Shown: positions 40,000 through 52,932 of the stretch, piece by piece
Layout of the letters: each line of letters opens with the position of its first letter
Position numbering within the stretch: position 1 is the first letter of the stretch
Assembly (NCBI GenBank): GCA_946699065.1
Contig: CAMPDV010000065.1
Coordinates: forward strand, 434,001 to 498,000
Reading direction: 5' to 3'
Length of the DNA: 64,000 nucleotides
Source: Loxodes magnus
Lineage: Eukaryota > Ciliophora > Karyorelictea > Loxodida > Loxodidae
The notes under the pieces: generated by a model
The model's database searches: none
What the model was told of the DNA's origin: nothing
Seen by the model: the letters and a program-made list of their open reading frames with translations, nothing else
Position numbers and translations under genes: made by a program

Positions 40000-42900
40000 A
40001 AAATAAGTTTGACTGAAATAGAATTTTAAGTAAATTAAAATAAGTGTGACTGAAATAGAGTTTTAAGTAAATTAAAAATAAGTTTGACTGAAATAGAAAT
40101 TGAAGTAAATTAAAATAAGTGAGACTGAAATAGAATTTTAAGTAAATTAAAATAAGTTTGACTGAAATAGAAATTTAAGTAAATTAAAATCAGTTTGACT
40201 GAAATAGAATTTTAAGTAAATTAAAATCAGTTTGACTGAAATAGAATTTTAAGTAAATTTATGAATAAGTTTGACTGAAATAGAATTTTAAGTAAATTAA
40301 AATAAGTTTGACTGAAATAGAATTTTAAGTAAATTAAAATCAGTTTGACTGAAATAGAATTTTAAGTAAATTAAAATCAGTGTGACTGAAATAAAATTTT
40401 AAGTAAATTAAAATAAATGTGACTGAAATAGAATTTTAAGTAAATTAAAATCAGTTTGACTGAAATAGAATTTTAAGTAAATTAAAATATGTATGACTGA
40501 AATAGAATTTTAAGTAAATTTAAAATAAGTTTGAAAGAAATAGAATTTTAAGTAAATTAAAATAAGTTTGACTGAAATAGAATTTCAAGTAAATTAAAAT
40601 CAGTTTGACTGAAATAGAATTTTAAGTAAATTAAAATAGTTTGACTGAAATAGAATTTTAAGTAAATTAAAATAGTTTGACTGAAACAGAAATTTAAGTA
40701 AATTAAAATAACTTTGACTGAAATAGAATTTTAAGTAAATTAAAATAAGTTTGATTGAAATAGAATTTTAAGTAAATTAAAATAAGTTTGACTGAAATAG
40801 AAATTTAAGTAAATTAAAATCAGTTTGAATGAAATATAATTTTAAGTAAATTAAAATAAGTTTGACTGAAATAGAATTTTAAGTAAATTAAAATCAGTGT
40901 GACTGAAATAGAATTTTAAGTAAATTAAAATAAGTTTGACTGAAATAGAAATTTAAGTAAATTAAAATAAGTGAGACTGAAATAGAGTTTTGAGTAAATT
41001 AAAATAAATGTGACTGAAATAGAATTTTAAGTAAATTAAAATAATTGAGACTGAAATAGAATTTTAAGTAAATTAAAATAAGTTTGAATGAAATAGAATT
41101 TTAAGTAAATTAAAATAAATGTGACTGAAATAGAATTTTAAGCAAATTAAAATAGTTTGACTGAAATAGAATTTTAAGTAAATTAAAATAAGTATGACTG
41201 AAATAGAATTTTAAGTAAATTAAAAAAGTATGAATGAAACAGAAATTTAAGTAAATTAAAATAACTTTGACTGAAATAGAATTTTAAGTAAATTAAAATA
41301 AGTTTGACTGAAATAGAAATTTAAGTAAATTAAAATAAGTGAGACTGAAATAGAGTTTTAAGTAAATTAAAATAAGTTTGAATGAAATAGAATTTTAAGT
41401 AAATTAAAATCAGTTTGACTGAATCAGAATTTTAAGTAAATTAAAAGAAGTGAGACTGATAAAGTATTTTAAGTAAATTAAGTTAAATATGACTGAAATA
41501 GAAATTTAAGTAAATTAAAATAAGTTTGACTGAAATAGAATTTTAAGTAAATTAAAATCAGTTTGACTGAAATAGAATTTTAAGTAAATTAAAATCAGTT
41601 TGACTGAAATAGAATTTTAAGTAAATTAAAATAAGTTTGAATGAAATAGAATTTTTAGTAAATTAAAATAAGTGTGACTGAAATAGAATTTTAAGTAAAT
41701 TAAAATCAGCATGACTGAAATAGAATTTTAAGTAAATTAAAATAAGTGAGACTGAAATAGATTTTCAAGTAAATTAAAATCAGTTTGACTGAAATAGAAT
41801 TTTAAGTAAATTAAAATCAGTTTGACTGAAATAGAAATTTAAGTAAATTAAAATAAGTTTGAATGAAATAGAATTTTAAGTAAATTAAAATAAGATTGAC
41901 TGAAATAGAATTTTAAGTAAATTAAAAATGTTTGACTGAAATAGAATTTTAAGTAAATTAAAATAAGTATGACTGAAATTGAATTTTAAGTAAATTAAAA
42001 TAAGTGAGACTGAAAAAGTATTTTAATTAAATTAAAATAAATATGACTGAAATAGAATTTTAAGTAAATTAAAATCAGCACGACTGAAATAGAATTTCAA
42101 GTAAATTAAAATAAGTTTGACTGAAATAGAATTTTAAGTAAATTAAAATCAGTTTGACTGAAATAGAATTTTAAGTAAATTAAAATCAGTGTGACTGAAA
42201 TAAAATTTTAAGTAAATTAAAATAAATGTGACTGAAATAGAATTTTAAGTAAATTAAAATAAATGTGACTGAAATAGAATTTTAAGCAAATTAAAATAGT
42301 TTGACTGAAATAGAATTTTAAGTAAATTAAAATCAGTTTGACTGAAATAGAAATTTAAGTAAATTAAAATAAGTTTGAATGAAATAGAATTTTAAGTAAA
42401 TTAAAATCAGTTTGACTGAAATAGAATTTTAAGTAAATTAAAATCAGCACGACTGAAATAGAATTTTAAGTAAATTAAAATAAGTATGACTGAAATTGAA
42501 TTTTAAGTAAATTAAAATAAGTTTGACTGAAACAGAAATTTAAGTAAATTAAAATAAGTGAGACTGAAAAAGTATTTTAAGTAAATTAAAATAAATATGA
42601 CTGAAATAGAAATTTAAGTAAATTAAAATAAATATGACTGAATCAGAATTTTAAGTAAATTAAAATCAGTTTGACTGAAATAGTATTTTAAGTAAATTAA
42701 AATCAGTGTGACTGAAATAAAATTTTAAGTAAATTAAAATAAATGTGACTGAAATAGAATTTTAAGTAAATTAAAATAAATGTGACTGAAATAGAATTTT
42801 AAGCAAATTAAAATAGTTTGATTGAAATAGAATTTTAAGTAAATTAAAATCAGTTTGACTGAAATAGAAATTTAAGTAAATTAAAATAAGTTTGAATGAA

Positions 42901-43900
42901 ATAGAATTTTAAGTAAATTAAAATAAGATTGACTGAAATAGAATTTTAAGTAAATTAAAAATGTTTGACTGAAATAGAATTTTAAGTAAATTAAAATAAT
43001 TATGACTGAAATTGAATTTTAAGTAAATTAAAATAAGTGAGACTGAAAAAGTATTTTAATTAAATTAAAATAAATATGACTGAAATAGAAATTTAAGTAA
43101 ATTAAAATAGTTTGACTGAAATAGAAATTTAAGTAAATTAAAATAAGTTTGACTGAAATAGAAATTTAAGTAAATTAAAATAAGTTTGACTGAAATAGAA
43201 TTTTAAGTAAATTAAAATCAGCATGACTGAAATAGAATTTTAAGTAAATTAAAATAAGTGAGACTGAAATAGATTTTCAAGTAAATTAAAATCAGTTTGA
43301 CTGAAATAGAATTTTAAGTAAATTAAAATCAGTTTGACTGAAATAGAAATTTAAGTAAATTAAAATAAGTTTGAATGAAATAGAATTTTAAGTAAATTAA
43401 AATAAGATTGACTGAAATAGAATTTTAAGTAAATTAAAAATGTTTGACTGAAATAGAATTTTAAGTAAATTAAAAGCAGTTTGACTGAAATAGAAATTTA
43501 AGTAAATTTATGAATAAGTTTGACTGAAATAGAATTTTAAGTAAATTAAAATAAGTTTGAATGAAATAGAATTTTAAGTAAATTAAAATCAGTTTGACTG
43601 AAATAGAATTTTAAGTAAATTAAAATAAGTTTGACTGAAATAGAAATTTAAGTAAATTAAAATAAGTGAGACTGAAATAGAGTTTTAAGTAAATTAAAAT
43701 AAGTTTGAATGAAATAGAATTTTAAGTAAATTAAAATCAGTTTGACTGAATCAGAATTTTAAGTAAATTAAAAGAAGTGAGACTGATAAAGTATTTTAAG
43801 TAAATTAAAATAAATATGACTGAAATAGAAATTTAAGTAAATTAAAATAAGTTTGACTGAAATAGAATTTTAAGTAAATTAAAATCAGTTTGACTGAAAT
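40000..43900 (+). repeat. Interleaved higher-order repeats, 40-44 kb
   Basis: Several overlapping duplications share this stretch. GTGACTGAAATAAAATTTT is at 42,191 and 42,708 (517 bp). CAGCATGACTG is at 41,707 and 43,220 (1,513 bp). AAGATTGACTG is at 41,892, 42,925 and 43,404. The AAAGAAGTGAGACTGATAAAG monomer is at 41,444 and 43,771 (2,327 bp). The offsets do not nest neatly, so the region is best read as a mosaic from repeated out-of-register exchange. No single unit describes it. Confidence 0.65.
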
Positions 43901-43959
43901 AGAATTTTAAGTAAATTAAAATCAGTTTGACTGAAATAGAGTTTTAAGTAAATTAAAAT

Positions 43960-46480
43960 AAGTTTGAATGAAATAGAATTTTAAGTAAATTAAAATCAGT
44001 TTGACTGAATCAGAATTTTAAGTAAATTAAAAATGTTTGACTGAAATAGAATTTCAAGTAAATTAAAATAAATATGACTGAATCAGAATTTTAAGTAAAT
44101 TAAAAATGTTTGACTGAAATAGAATTTTAAGTAAATTAAAATAATTATGACTGAAATTGAATTTTAAGTAAATTAAAATAAGTGAGACTGAAAAAGTATT
44201 TTAATTAAATTAAAATAAATATGACTGAAATAGAAATTTAAGTAAATTAAAATAGTTTGACTGAAATAGAAATTTAAGTAAATTAAAATAAGTTTGACTG
44301 AAATAGAAATTTAAGTAAATTAAAATAAGTTTGAATGAAATAGAATTTTAAGTAAATTAAAATAAGTATGACTGAAATAGAATTTTAAGTAAATTAAAAA
44401 AGTATGAATGAAACAGAAATTTAAGTAAATTAAAATAACTTTGACTGAAATAGAATTTTAAGTAAATTAAAATAAGTTTGACTGAAATAGAATTTTAAGT
44501 AAATTAAAATAAGTGTGACTGAAATAGAATTTTAAATAAATTAAAAATGTTTGACTGAAATAGAATTTTAAGTAAATTAAAATCAGTGTGACTGAAATAG
44601 AATTTTAAATAAATTAAAATCAGTGTGATGAAATACAATTTTAAGTAAATTAAAATCAATTTGACTGAAATAGAATTTTAAGTAAATTAAAATAAGTGTG
44701 ACTGAAAAAGTATTTTAAGTAAATTAAAATCAGTTTGACTGAAATAGAATTTTAAGTAAATTAAAATAAGTGTGACTGAAATAGAATTTTAAGTAAATTA
44801 AAATAAGTTTGACTGAAATAGAATTTTAAGTAAATTAAAATCAGTTTGACTGAAATAGAATTTTAAGTAAATTAAAATAAGTATGACTGAAATGGAATTT
44901 TAAGTAAATTAAAATAAGTGTGACTGAAATAGAATTTTAAGTAAATTAAAATAAGTGTGACTGAAATAGAATTTTAAGTAAATTAAAATCAGCACGACTG
45001 AAATAGAATTTCAAGTAAATTAAAATAAGTTTGACTGAAATAGAATTTCAAGTAAATTAAAATAAGTTTGACTGAAATAGAAATTTAAGTAAATTAAAAT
45101 AAGTTTGACTGAAATAGAATTTTAAGTAAATTAAAATCAGTTTGACTGAAATAGAATTTTAAGTAAATTAAAATAAGTATGACTGAAATGGAATTTTAAG
45201 TAAATTAAAATAAGTGTGACTGAAATAGAATTTTAAGTAAATTAAAATAAGTGTGACTGAAATAGAATTTTAAGTAAATTAAAATCAGCACGACTGAAAT
45301 AGAATTTCAAGTAAATTAAAATAAGTTTGACTGAAATAGAATTTTAAGTAAATTAAAATCAGTTTGACTGAAATAGAATTTTAAGTAAATTAAAATAAGT
45401 GTGACTGAAATAGAATTTTAAGTAAATTAAAATCAGCACGACTGAAATAGAATTTTAAGTAAATTAAAATAAATGTGACTGAAATAGAATTTTAAGCAAA
45501 TTAAAATATTTTGACTGAAATAGAATTTTAAGTAAATTAAAATCAGTTTGACAGAAATAGAATTTTAAGTAAATTAAAATAAGTGTGACTGAAATAGAAT
45601 TTTAAGTAAATTAAAATAAGTGTGACTGAAATAGAATTTTAAGTAATTTTAAATAAGTTAGACTGAAATAGAATTTTAAGTAAATTAAAATAAGTTTGAC
45701 TGAATCAGAATTTTAAGTAAATTAAAAATGTTTGACTGAAATAGAATTTCAAGTAAATTAAAATAAATATGACTGAATCAGAATTTTAAGTAAATTAAAA
45801 ATGTTTGACTGAAATAGAATTTTAAGTAAATTAAAATAAGTGAGACTGAAATTGAATTTTAAGTAAATTAAAATAAGTGAGACTGAAAAAGTATTTTAAT
45901 TAAATTAAAATAAATATGACTGAAATAGAAATTTAAGTAAATTAAAATAGTGTGACTGAAATAGAAATTTAAGTAAATTAAAATCAGTTTGACTGAAATA
46001 GAATTTTAAGTAAATTAAAATAAGTTTGAATGAAATAGAATTTCAGTAAATTAAAATAAGTATGACTGAAATAGAATTTTAAGTAAATTAAAAAAGTATG
46101 AATGAAACAGAAATTTAAGTAAATTAAAATAACTTTGACTGAAATAGAATTTTAAGTAAATTAAAATAAGTTTGACTGAAATAGAATTTTAAGTAAATTA
46201 AAATAAGTGTGACTGAAATAGAATTTTAAATAAATTAAAAATGTTTGACTGAAATAGAATTTTAAGTAAATTAAAATCAGTGTGACTGAAATAGAATTTT
46301 AAATAAATTAAAATCAGTGTGATGAAATACAATTTTAAGTAAATTAAAATCAATTTGACTGAAATAGAATTTTAAGTAAATTAAAATAAGTGTGACTGAA
46401 AAAGTATTTTAAGTAAATTAAAATCAGTTTGACTGAAATAGAATTTTAAGTAAATTAAAATAAGTGTGACTGAAATAGAA
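43960..46480 (+). repeat. About 1,694-bp repeat, 44.0-46.5 kb
   Basis: GTGATGAAATACAATTTT is at 44,625 and 46,319 (1,694 bp), and AATATGACTGAATCAG is at 44,071 and 45,766 (1,695 bp). Between the two homologous parts lies a 296-bp (8 x 37) tandem marked by GAAATGGAATTTT at 44,889 and 45,185. The same 296-bp pair is seen again at 53,048 and 53,344. Confidence 0.75.
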
Positions 46481-47090
46481 TTTTAATTAAATTAAAATAA
46501 GTGTGACTGAAATAGAATTTTAAGTAAATTAAAATCAGTTTGACTGGAATAGAATTTTAAGTAAATTAAAATAAGTTTGAATGAAATAGAATTTTAAGTA
46601 AATTAAAATAAGTATGACTGAAATAGAAATTTAAGTAAATTAAAATAAGTTTGACTGAAATAGAAATTAAAGTAAATTAAAATAAGTTTGAATGAAATAG
46701 AATTTTAAGTAAATTAAAATAAGTATGACTGAAATAGAATTTTAAGTAAATTAAAAAAGTATGAATGAAACAGAAATTTAAGTAAATTAAAATAACTTTG
46801 ACTGAAATAGAATTTTAAGTAAATTAAAATAAGTTTGACTGAAATAGAATTTTAAGTAAATTAAAATAAGTGTGACTGAAATAGAATTTTAAGTAAATTA
46901 AAATAAGTGAGACTGAAAAAGTATTTTAATTAAATTAAAATAGTTTGACTGAAATAGAAATTTAAGTAAATTAAAATCAGTTTGACTGAAATAGAATTTT
47001 AAGTAAATTAAAATAAGTTTGACTGAAATAGAATTTTAAGTAAATTAAAATAAGTGTGACTGAAATAGAATTTTAAGTAAATTAAAATAA
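45950..47090 (+). repeat. Block shared with 54.1 and 59.8 kb
   Basis: GTGATGAAATAC at 46,319 and GACTGGAATAG at 46,542 recur at 54,479 and 54,702, both exactly 8,160 bp away. A third copy lies another 5,717 bp on, with the first landmark at 60,196. The three copies share AAACAGAAATTT tails, AAAATAACTTTGACTG linkers and AAAAAAGTATGAATG monomers in the same order. This is one of the most widely spread right-domain blocks. Confidence 0.8.
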
Positions 47091-47450
47091 GTGAGACTGA
47101 AAAAGTATTTTAATTAAATTAAAATAGTTTGACTGAAATAGAAATTTAAGTAAATTAAAATCAGTTTGACTGAAATAGAATTTTAAGTAAATTAAAATAA
47201 GTGTGACTGAAATGGAATTTTAAGTAAATTAAAATAAGTGTGACTGAAATAGAATTTTAAGTAAATTAAAATTAGCACGACTGAAATAGAATTTCAAGTA
47301 AATTAAAATCAGTTTGACTGAAATAGAATTTTAAGTAAATTAAAATAAGTTTGACTGAAATAGAATTTTAAGTAAATTAAAATCAGTATGACTGAAATGG
47401 AATTTTAAGTAAATTAAAATAAGTGTGACTGAAAAAGTATTTTAAGTAAA

Positions 47451-47648
47451 TTAAAATAAGTGTGACTGAAATAGAATTTTAAGTAAATTAAAATAAGTTT
47501 GACTGAAATAGAATTTTAAGTAAATTAAAATCAGTGTGACTGAAATATAATTTTTAGTAAATTTAAATAAGTGTGACTGAAAAAGTATTTTAAGTAAATT
47601 AAAATAAGTGTGACTGAAATAGAATTTTAAGTAAATTAAAATCAGCAC
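47451..47648 (-). repeat. 198-bp marker block 1 (fortuitous 65-codon frame)
   Basis: A run of just over five monomers with a fixed variant order, including the TATAATTTTTAG and AAATTTAAATAAG forms that remove the usual minus-strand stops. The frame opens with GTG (reverse complement of CAC in a CAGCACG monomer) and closes at TAA. The peptide repeats itself every 37 residues because three monomers make 111 bp. It is not a gene. This copy belongs to the group ending in SHLF. Confidence 0.9.
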
Positions 47649-47749
47649 GACTGAAATAGAATTTCAAGTAAATTAAAATAAGTTTGACTGAAATAGAATT
47701 TTAAGTAAATAAAAATAAGTTTGACTGAAATAGAATTTTAAGTAAATAA

Positions 47750-48690
47750 AAATAAGTATGACTGAAATTGAATTTTAAGTAAATTAAAATAAGTGAGACT
47801 GAAAAAGTATTTTAATTAAATTAAAATCAGTTTGACTGAAATAGAATTTTAAGTAAATTAAAATCAGCACGACTGAAATAGAATTTCAAGTAAATTAAAA
47901 TAAGTTTGATTGAAATAGAAATTTAAGTAAATAAAAATAAGTTTGACTGAAATAGAATTTTAAGTAAATAAAAATAAGTTTGACTGAAATAGAATTTTAA
48001 GTAAATTAAAATAAGTATGACTGAAATTGAATTTTAAGTAAATTAAAATAAGTGAGACTGAAAAAGTATTTTAATTAAATTAAAATCAGTTTGACTGAAA
48101 TAGAATTTTAAGTAAATTAAAATCAGCACGACTGAAATAGAATTTCAAGTAAATTAAAATAAGTTTGACTGAAATAGAATTTTAAGTAAATAAAAATAAG
48201 TTTGACTAAAATAGAATTTTAAGCAAATTAAAATATTTTGACTGAAATAGAATTTTAAGTAAATTAAATTAAGTGAGACTGAAAAAGTATTTTAATTAAA
48301 TTAAAATCAGTTTGACTGAAATAGAATTTTAAGTAAATTAAAATCAGCACGACTGAAATAGAATTTCAAGTAAATTAAAATAAGTTTGACTGAAATAGAA
48401 TTTTAAGTAAATAAAAATAAGTTTGACTGAAATAGAATTTTAAGTAAATTAAAATAAGTATGACTGAAATTGAATTTTAAGTAAATTAAAATAAGTGAGA
48501 CTGAAAAAGTATTTTAATTAAATTAAAATCAGTTTGACTGAAATAGAATTTTAAGTAAATTAAAATCAGCACGACTGAAATAGAATTTCAAGTAAATTAA
48601 AATAAGTTTGACTGAAATAGAATTTTAAGTAAATAAAAATAAGTTTGACTGAAATAGAATTTTAATTAAATTAAAATAAGTGTGACTGAA
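47750..48690 (+). repeat. Six- to seven-monomer tandem (259, 221, 222 bp)
   Basis: The GTATTTTAATTAAATT tail is at 47,807, 48,066, 48,287 and 48,509, giving steps of 259, 221 and 222 bp (seven, six and six monomers). Each unit runs GAAATTGAATTTT, AAGTGAGACTG, AAAAAGTATTTT, CAGTTTG, CAGCACG with TTTCAAG, then an AAATAAAAATAAG monomer. One unit has lost the GAAATTG monomer and carries AAGCAAATTAAAATATTTTG in its place. The same four-copy set with the same odd unit lies near 50.76-51.64 kb. Confidence 0.85.
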
Positions 48691-49782
48691 ATAGAAATTT
48701 AAGTAAATTAAAATAAGTGTGACTGAAATAGAATTTTAAGTAAATTAAAAGCAGTTTGACTGAAATAGAATTTTAAGTAAATTAAAATAAGTTTGAATGA
48801 AATAGAATTTTAAGTAAATTAAAATCAGTTTGACTGAAATAGAATTTTAAGTAAATTAAAATAAGTTTGACTGAAATAGAAATTTAAGTAAATTAAAATA
48901 AGTGAGACTGAAATAGAGTTTTAAGTAAATTAAAATAAGTTTGAATGAAATAGAATTTTAAGTAAATTAAAATCAGTGTGATGAAATACAATTTTAAGTA
49001 AATTAAAATCAATTTGACTGAAATAGAATTTTAAGTAAATTAAAATAAGTGTGACTGAAATAGAATTTTAAATAAATTAAAATAAGTGTGACTGAAATAG
49101 AATTTTAAGTAAATTAAAATCAGCATGACTGAAATAGAATTTTAAGTAAATTAAAATAAGTGAGACTGAAATAGATTTTCAAGTAAATTAAAATAAGTTT
49201 GACTGAAATAGAATTTTAAGTAAATAAAAATAAGTTTGACTGAAATAGAATTTTAATTAAATTAAAATAAGTGTGACTGAAATAGAAATTTAAGTAAATT
49301 AAAATAAGTGTGACTGAAATAGAATTTTAAGTAAATTAAAAGCAGTTTGACTGAAATAGAATTTTAAGTAAATTAAAATAAGTTTGAATGAAATAGAATT
49401 TTAAGTAAATTAAAATCAGTTTGACTGAAATAGAATTTTAAGTAAATTAAAATAAGTTTGACTGAAATAGAAATTTAAGTAAATTAAAATAAGTGAGACT
49501 GAAATAGAGTTTTAAGTAAATTAAAATAAGTTTGAATGAAATAGAATTTTAAGTAAATTAAAATCAGTGTGATGAAATACAATTTTAAGTAAATTAAAAT
49601 CAATTTGACTGAAATAGAATTTTAAGTAAATTAAAATAAGTGTGACTGAAATAGAATTTTAAATAAATTAAAATAAGTGTGACTGAAATAGAATTTTAAG
49701 TAAATTAAAATCAGCATGACTGAAATAGAATTTTAAGTAAATTAAAATAAGTGAGACTGAAATAGATTTTCAAGTAAATTAA
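48600..49782 (+). repeat. 591-bp higher-order tandem
   Basis: GTGATGAAATAC is at 48,978 and 49,569, and TTTTAATTAAATT at 48,660 and 49,251, each 591 bp apart (16 monomers less one base). The homologous region of the next block (near 51.6-52.1 kb, landmark at 51,931) has one unit only, so the tandem arose or collapsed after that block duplicated. Confidence 0.85.
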
Positions 49783-49859
49783 AATCAGTTTGACTGAAAT
49801 AGAATTTTAAGTAAATTAAAATCAGTTTGACTGAAATAGAATTTTAAGTAAATTAAAAT

Positions 49860-52140
49860 AAGTGTGACTGAAATAGAATTTTAAGTAAATTAAAATAAGT
49901 GAGACTGAAAAAGTATTTTAATTAAATTAAAATAGTTTGACTGAAATAGAAATTTAAGTAAATTAAAATCAGTTTGACTGAAATAGAATTTTAAGTAAAT
50001 TAAAATAAGTTTGACTGAAATAGAATTTTAAGTAAATTAAAATAAGTGTGACTGAAATAGAATTTTAAGTAAATTAAAATAAGTGAGACTGAAAAAGTAT
50101 TTTAATTAAATTAAAATAGTTTGACTGAAATAGAAATTTAAGTAAATTAAAATCAGTTTGACTGAAATAGAATTTTAAGTAAATTAAAATCAGTGTGACT
50201 GAAATGGAATTTTAAGTAAATTAAAATAAGTGTGACTGAAATAGAATTTTAAGTAAATTAAAATTAGCACGACTGAAATAGAATTTCAAGTAAATTAAAA
50301 TCAGTTTGACTGAAATAGAATTTTAAGTAAATTAAAATCAGTTTGACTGAAATAGAATTTTAAGTAAATTAAAATAAGTGTGACTGAAAAAGTATTTTAA
50401 GTAAATTAAAATAAGTGTGACTGAAATAGAATTTTAAGTAAATTAAAATAAGTTTGACTGAAATAGAATTTTAAGTAAATTAAAATCAGTGTGACTGAAA
50501 TATAATTTTTAGTAAATTTAAATAAGTGTGACTGAAAAAGTATTTTAAGTAAATTAAAATAAGTGTGACTGAAATAGAATTTTAAGTAAATTAAAATCAG
50601 CACGACTGAAATAGAATTTCAAGTAAATTAAAATAAGTTTGACTGAAATAGAATTTTAAGTAAATAAAAATAAGTTTGACTGAAATAGAATTTTAAGTAA
50701 ATTAAAATAAGTATGACTGAAATTGAATTTTAAGTAAACTAAAATAAGTGAGACTGAAAAAGTATTTTAATTAAATTAAAAATGTTTACTGAAATAGAAT
50801 TTTAAGTAAATTAAAATCAGCACGACTGAAATAGAATTTCAAGTAAATTAAAATAAGTTTGATTGAAATAGAAATTTAAGTAAATAAAAATAAGTTTGAC
50901 TGAAATAGAATTTTAAGTAAATAAAAATAAGTTTGACTGAAATAGAATTTTAAGTAAATTAAAATAAGTATGACTGAAATTGAATTTTAAGTAAATTAAA
51001 ATAAGTGAGACTGAAAAAGTATTTTAATTAAATTAAAATCAGTTTGACTGAAATAGAATTTTAAGTAAATTAAAATCAGCACGACTGAAATAGAATTTCA
51101 AGTAAATTAAAATAAGTTTGACTGAAATAGAATTTTAAGTAAATAAAAATAAGTTTGACTAAAATAGAATTTTAAGCAAATTAAAATATTTTGACTGAAA
51201 TAGAATTTTAAGTAAATTAAATTAAGTGAGACTGAAAAAGTATTTTAATTAAATTAAAATCAGTTTGACTGAAATAGAATTTTAAGTAAATTAAAATCAG
51301 CACGACTGAAATAGAATTTCAAGTAAATTAAAATAAGTTTGACTGAAATAGAATTTTAAGTAAATAAAAATAAGTTTGACTGAAATAGAATTTTAAGTAA
51401 ATTAAAATAAGTATGACTGAAATTGAATTTTAAGTAAATTAAAATAAGTGAGACTGAAAAAGTATTTTAATTAAATTAAAATCAGTTTGACTGAAATAGA
51501 ATTTTAAGTAAATTAAAATCAGCACGACTGAAATAGAATTTCAAGTAAATTAAAATAAGTTTGACTGAAATAGAATTTTAAGTAAATAAAAATAAGTTTG
51601 ACTGAAATAGAATTTTAATTAAATTAAAATAAGTGTGACTGAAATAGAAATTTAAGTAAATTAAAATAAGTGTGACTGAAATAGAATTTTAAGTAAATTA
51701 AAAGCAGTTTGACTGAAATAGAATTTTAAGTAAATTAAAATAAGTTTGAATGAAATAGAATTTTAAGTAAATTAAAATCAGTTTGACTGAAATAGAATTT
51801 TAAGTAAATTAAAATAAGTTTGACTGAAATAGAAATTTAAGTAAATTAAAATAAGTGAGACTGAAATAGAGTTTTAAGTAAATTAAAATAAGTTTGAATG
51901 AAATAGAATTTTAAGTAAATTAAAATCAGTGTGATGAAATACAATTTTAAGTAAATTAAAATCAATTTGACTGAAATAGAATTTTAAGTAAATTAAAATA
52001 AGTGTGACTGAAATAGAATTTTAAATAAATTAAAATAAGTGTGACTGAAATAGAATTTTAAGTAAATTAAAATCAGCATGACTGAAATAGAATTTTAAGT
52101 AAATAAAAATAAGTGAGACTGAAATAGATTTTCAAGTAAA
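49860..52140 (+). repeat. Block repeated at about 2,955 bp, copy 2
   Basis: Collinear partner of 46,900-49,190. It carries AAATGTTTACTG near 50,780, where a G in the usual TTTGACTG is missing and the partner has CAGTTTGACTG. It does not contain the extra 591-bp unit that follows copy 1. Confidence 0.8.
50406..50603 (-). repeat. 198-bp marker block 2
   Basis: Same variant order as the block at 47,451, with an identical predicted peptide (SHLF ending). It lies 2,955 bp downstream of block 1 as part of the larger duplicated segment. Not a gene. Confidence 0.9.
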
Positions 52141-52740
52141 TTAAAATCAGTTTGACTGAAATAGAATTTTAAGTAAATTAAAATCAGTTTGACTGAAATA
52201 GAATCTTAAGTAAATTAAAATAAGTTTGAATGAAATAGAATTTTAAGTTAAATTAAAATAAGATTGACTGAGATAGAATTTTAAGTAAATTAAAATCAGT
52301 ATGACTGAAATAGAATTTTAAGTAAATTAAAATCAATTTGACTGAAATAGAATTTTAAGTAAATTAAAATAAGTTTGACTGAAATGGAATTTTAAGTAAA
52401 TTAAAATAAGTGTGACTGAAATAGAATTTTAAGTAAATTAAAATCAGCATGACTGAAATAGAATTTTAAGTAAATTAAAATAAGTGAGACTGAAATAGAT
52501 TTTCAAGTAAATTAAAATCAGTTTGACTGAAATAGAATTTTAAGTAAATTAAAATCAGTTTGACTGAAATAGAAATTTAAGTAAATTAAAATAAGTTTGA
52601 ATGAAATAGAATTTTAAGTTAAATTAAAATAAGATTGACTGAGATAGAATTTTAAGTAAATTAAAATCAGTATGACTGAAATAGAATTTTAAGTAAATTA
52701 AAATAAATGTGACAAAAATAGAATTTTAAGTAAATTAAAA
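52000..52740 (+). repeat. 371-bp tandem, first occurrence
   Basis: AGATTGACTGAGATAG, a variant with a rare GAGATAG in place of GAAATAG, is at 52,261 and 52,632, 371 bp apart. Each is preceded by AAGTTAAATT, a monomer one base longer than usual, and by GATTTTCAAG. The whole pair recurs at 58,754 and 59,125 with the same 371-bp spacing. Confidence 0.85.
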
Positions 52741-52932
52741 TAAGTGTGACTGAAATAGAATTTTAAGTAAATTAAAATAAGTTTGACTGAAATAGAATTT
52801 TAAGTAAATTAAAATCAGTGTGACTGAAATATAATTTTTAGTAAATTTAAATAAGTGTGTTTGAAAAAGTATTTTAAGTAAATTAAAATAAGTGTGACTG
52901 AAATAGAATTTTAAGTAAATTAAAATCAGCAC
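52735..52932 (-). repeat. 198-bp marker block 3
   Basis: Same marker, SHLF group, but with a private GTGTTTGAAAAAG change near 52,856 that turns one Ser into Thr in the fortuitous frame. A GTGTTTGAAAAAG monomer also appears near 57,834, which suggests the variant has been copied outside the marker. Confidence 0.9.

Larger units (their letters stand above)
46900..49190 (+). repeat. Block repeated at about 2,955 bp, copy 1
   Basis: Matches 49,860-52,140. AAATTAGCACGACTG is at 47,270 and about 50,262 (offset 2,992), the 198-bp marker block at 47,451 and 50,406 (2,955), and the AATTAAATT monomer near 48,661 and 51,614 (2,953). The offset shift of 37 bp between the first two landmarks is a one-monomer difference between the copies. 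Both start with a 184-bp five-monomer tandem carrying AAAAAGTATTTTAATTAAATT (46,921 and 47,105; 49,913 and 50,097). Confidence 0.8.

Noticed and set aside
47451..47648. A 65-residue minus-strand open frame (and seven relatives) as a possible small membrane protein gene
   Set aside because: The frame starts with GTG, has an internal 37-residue period dictated by three 37-bp monomers, and lies in plain satellite. It opens only because a few variants remove stop codons. It has no promoter, no context and no recognisable family.
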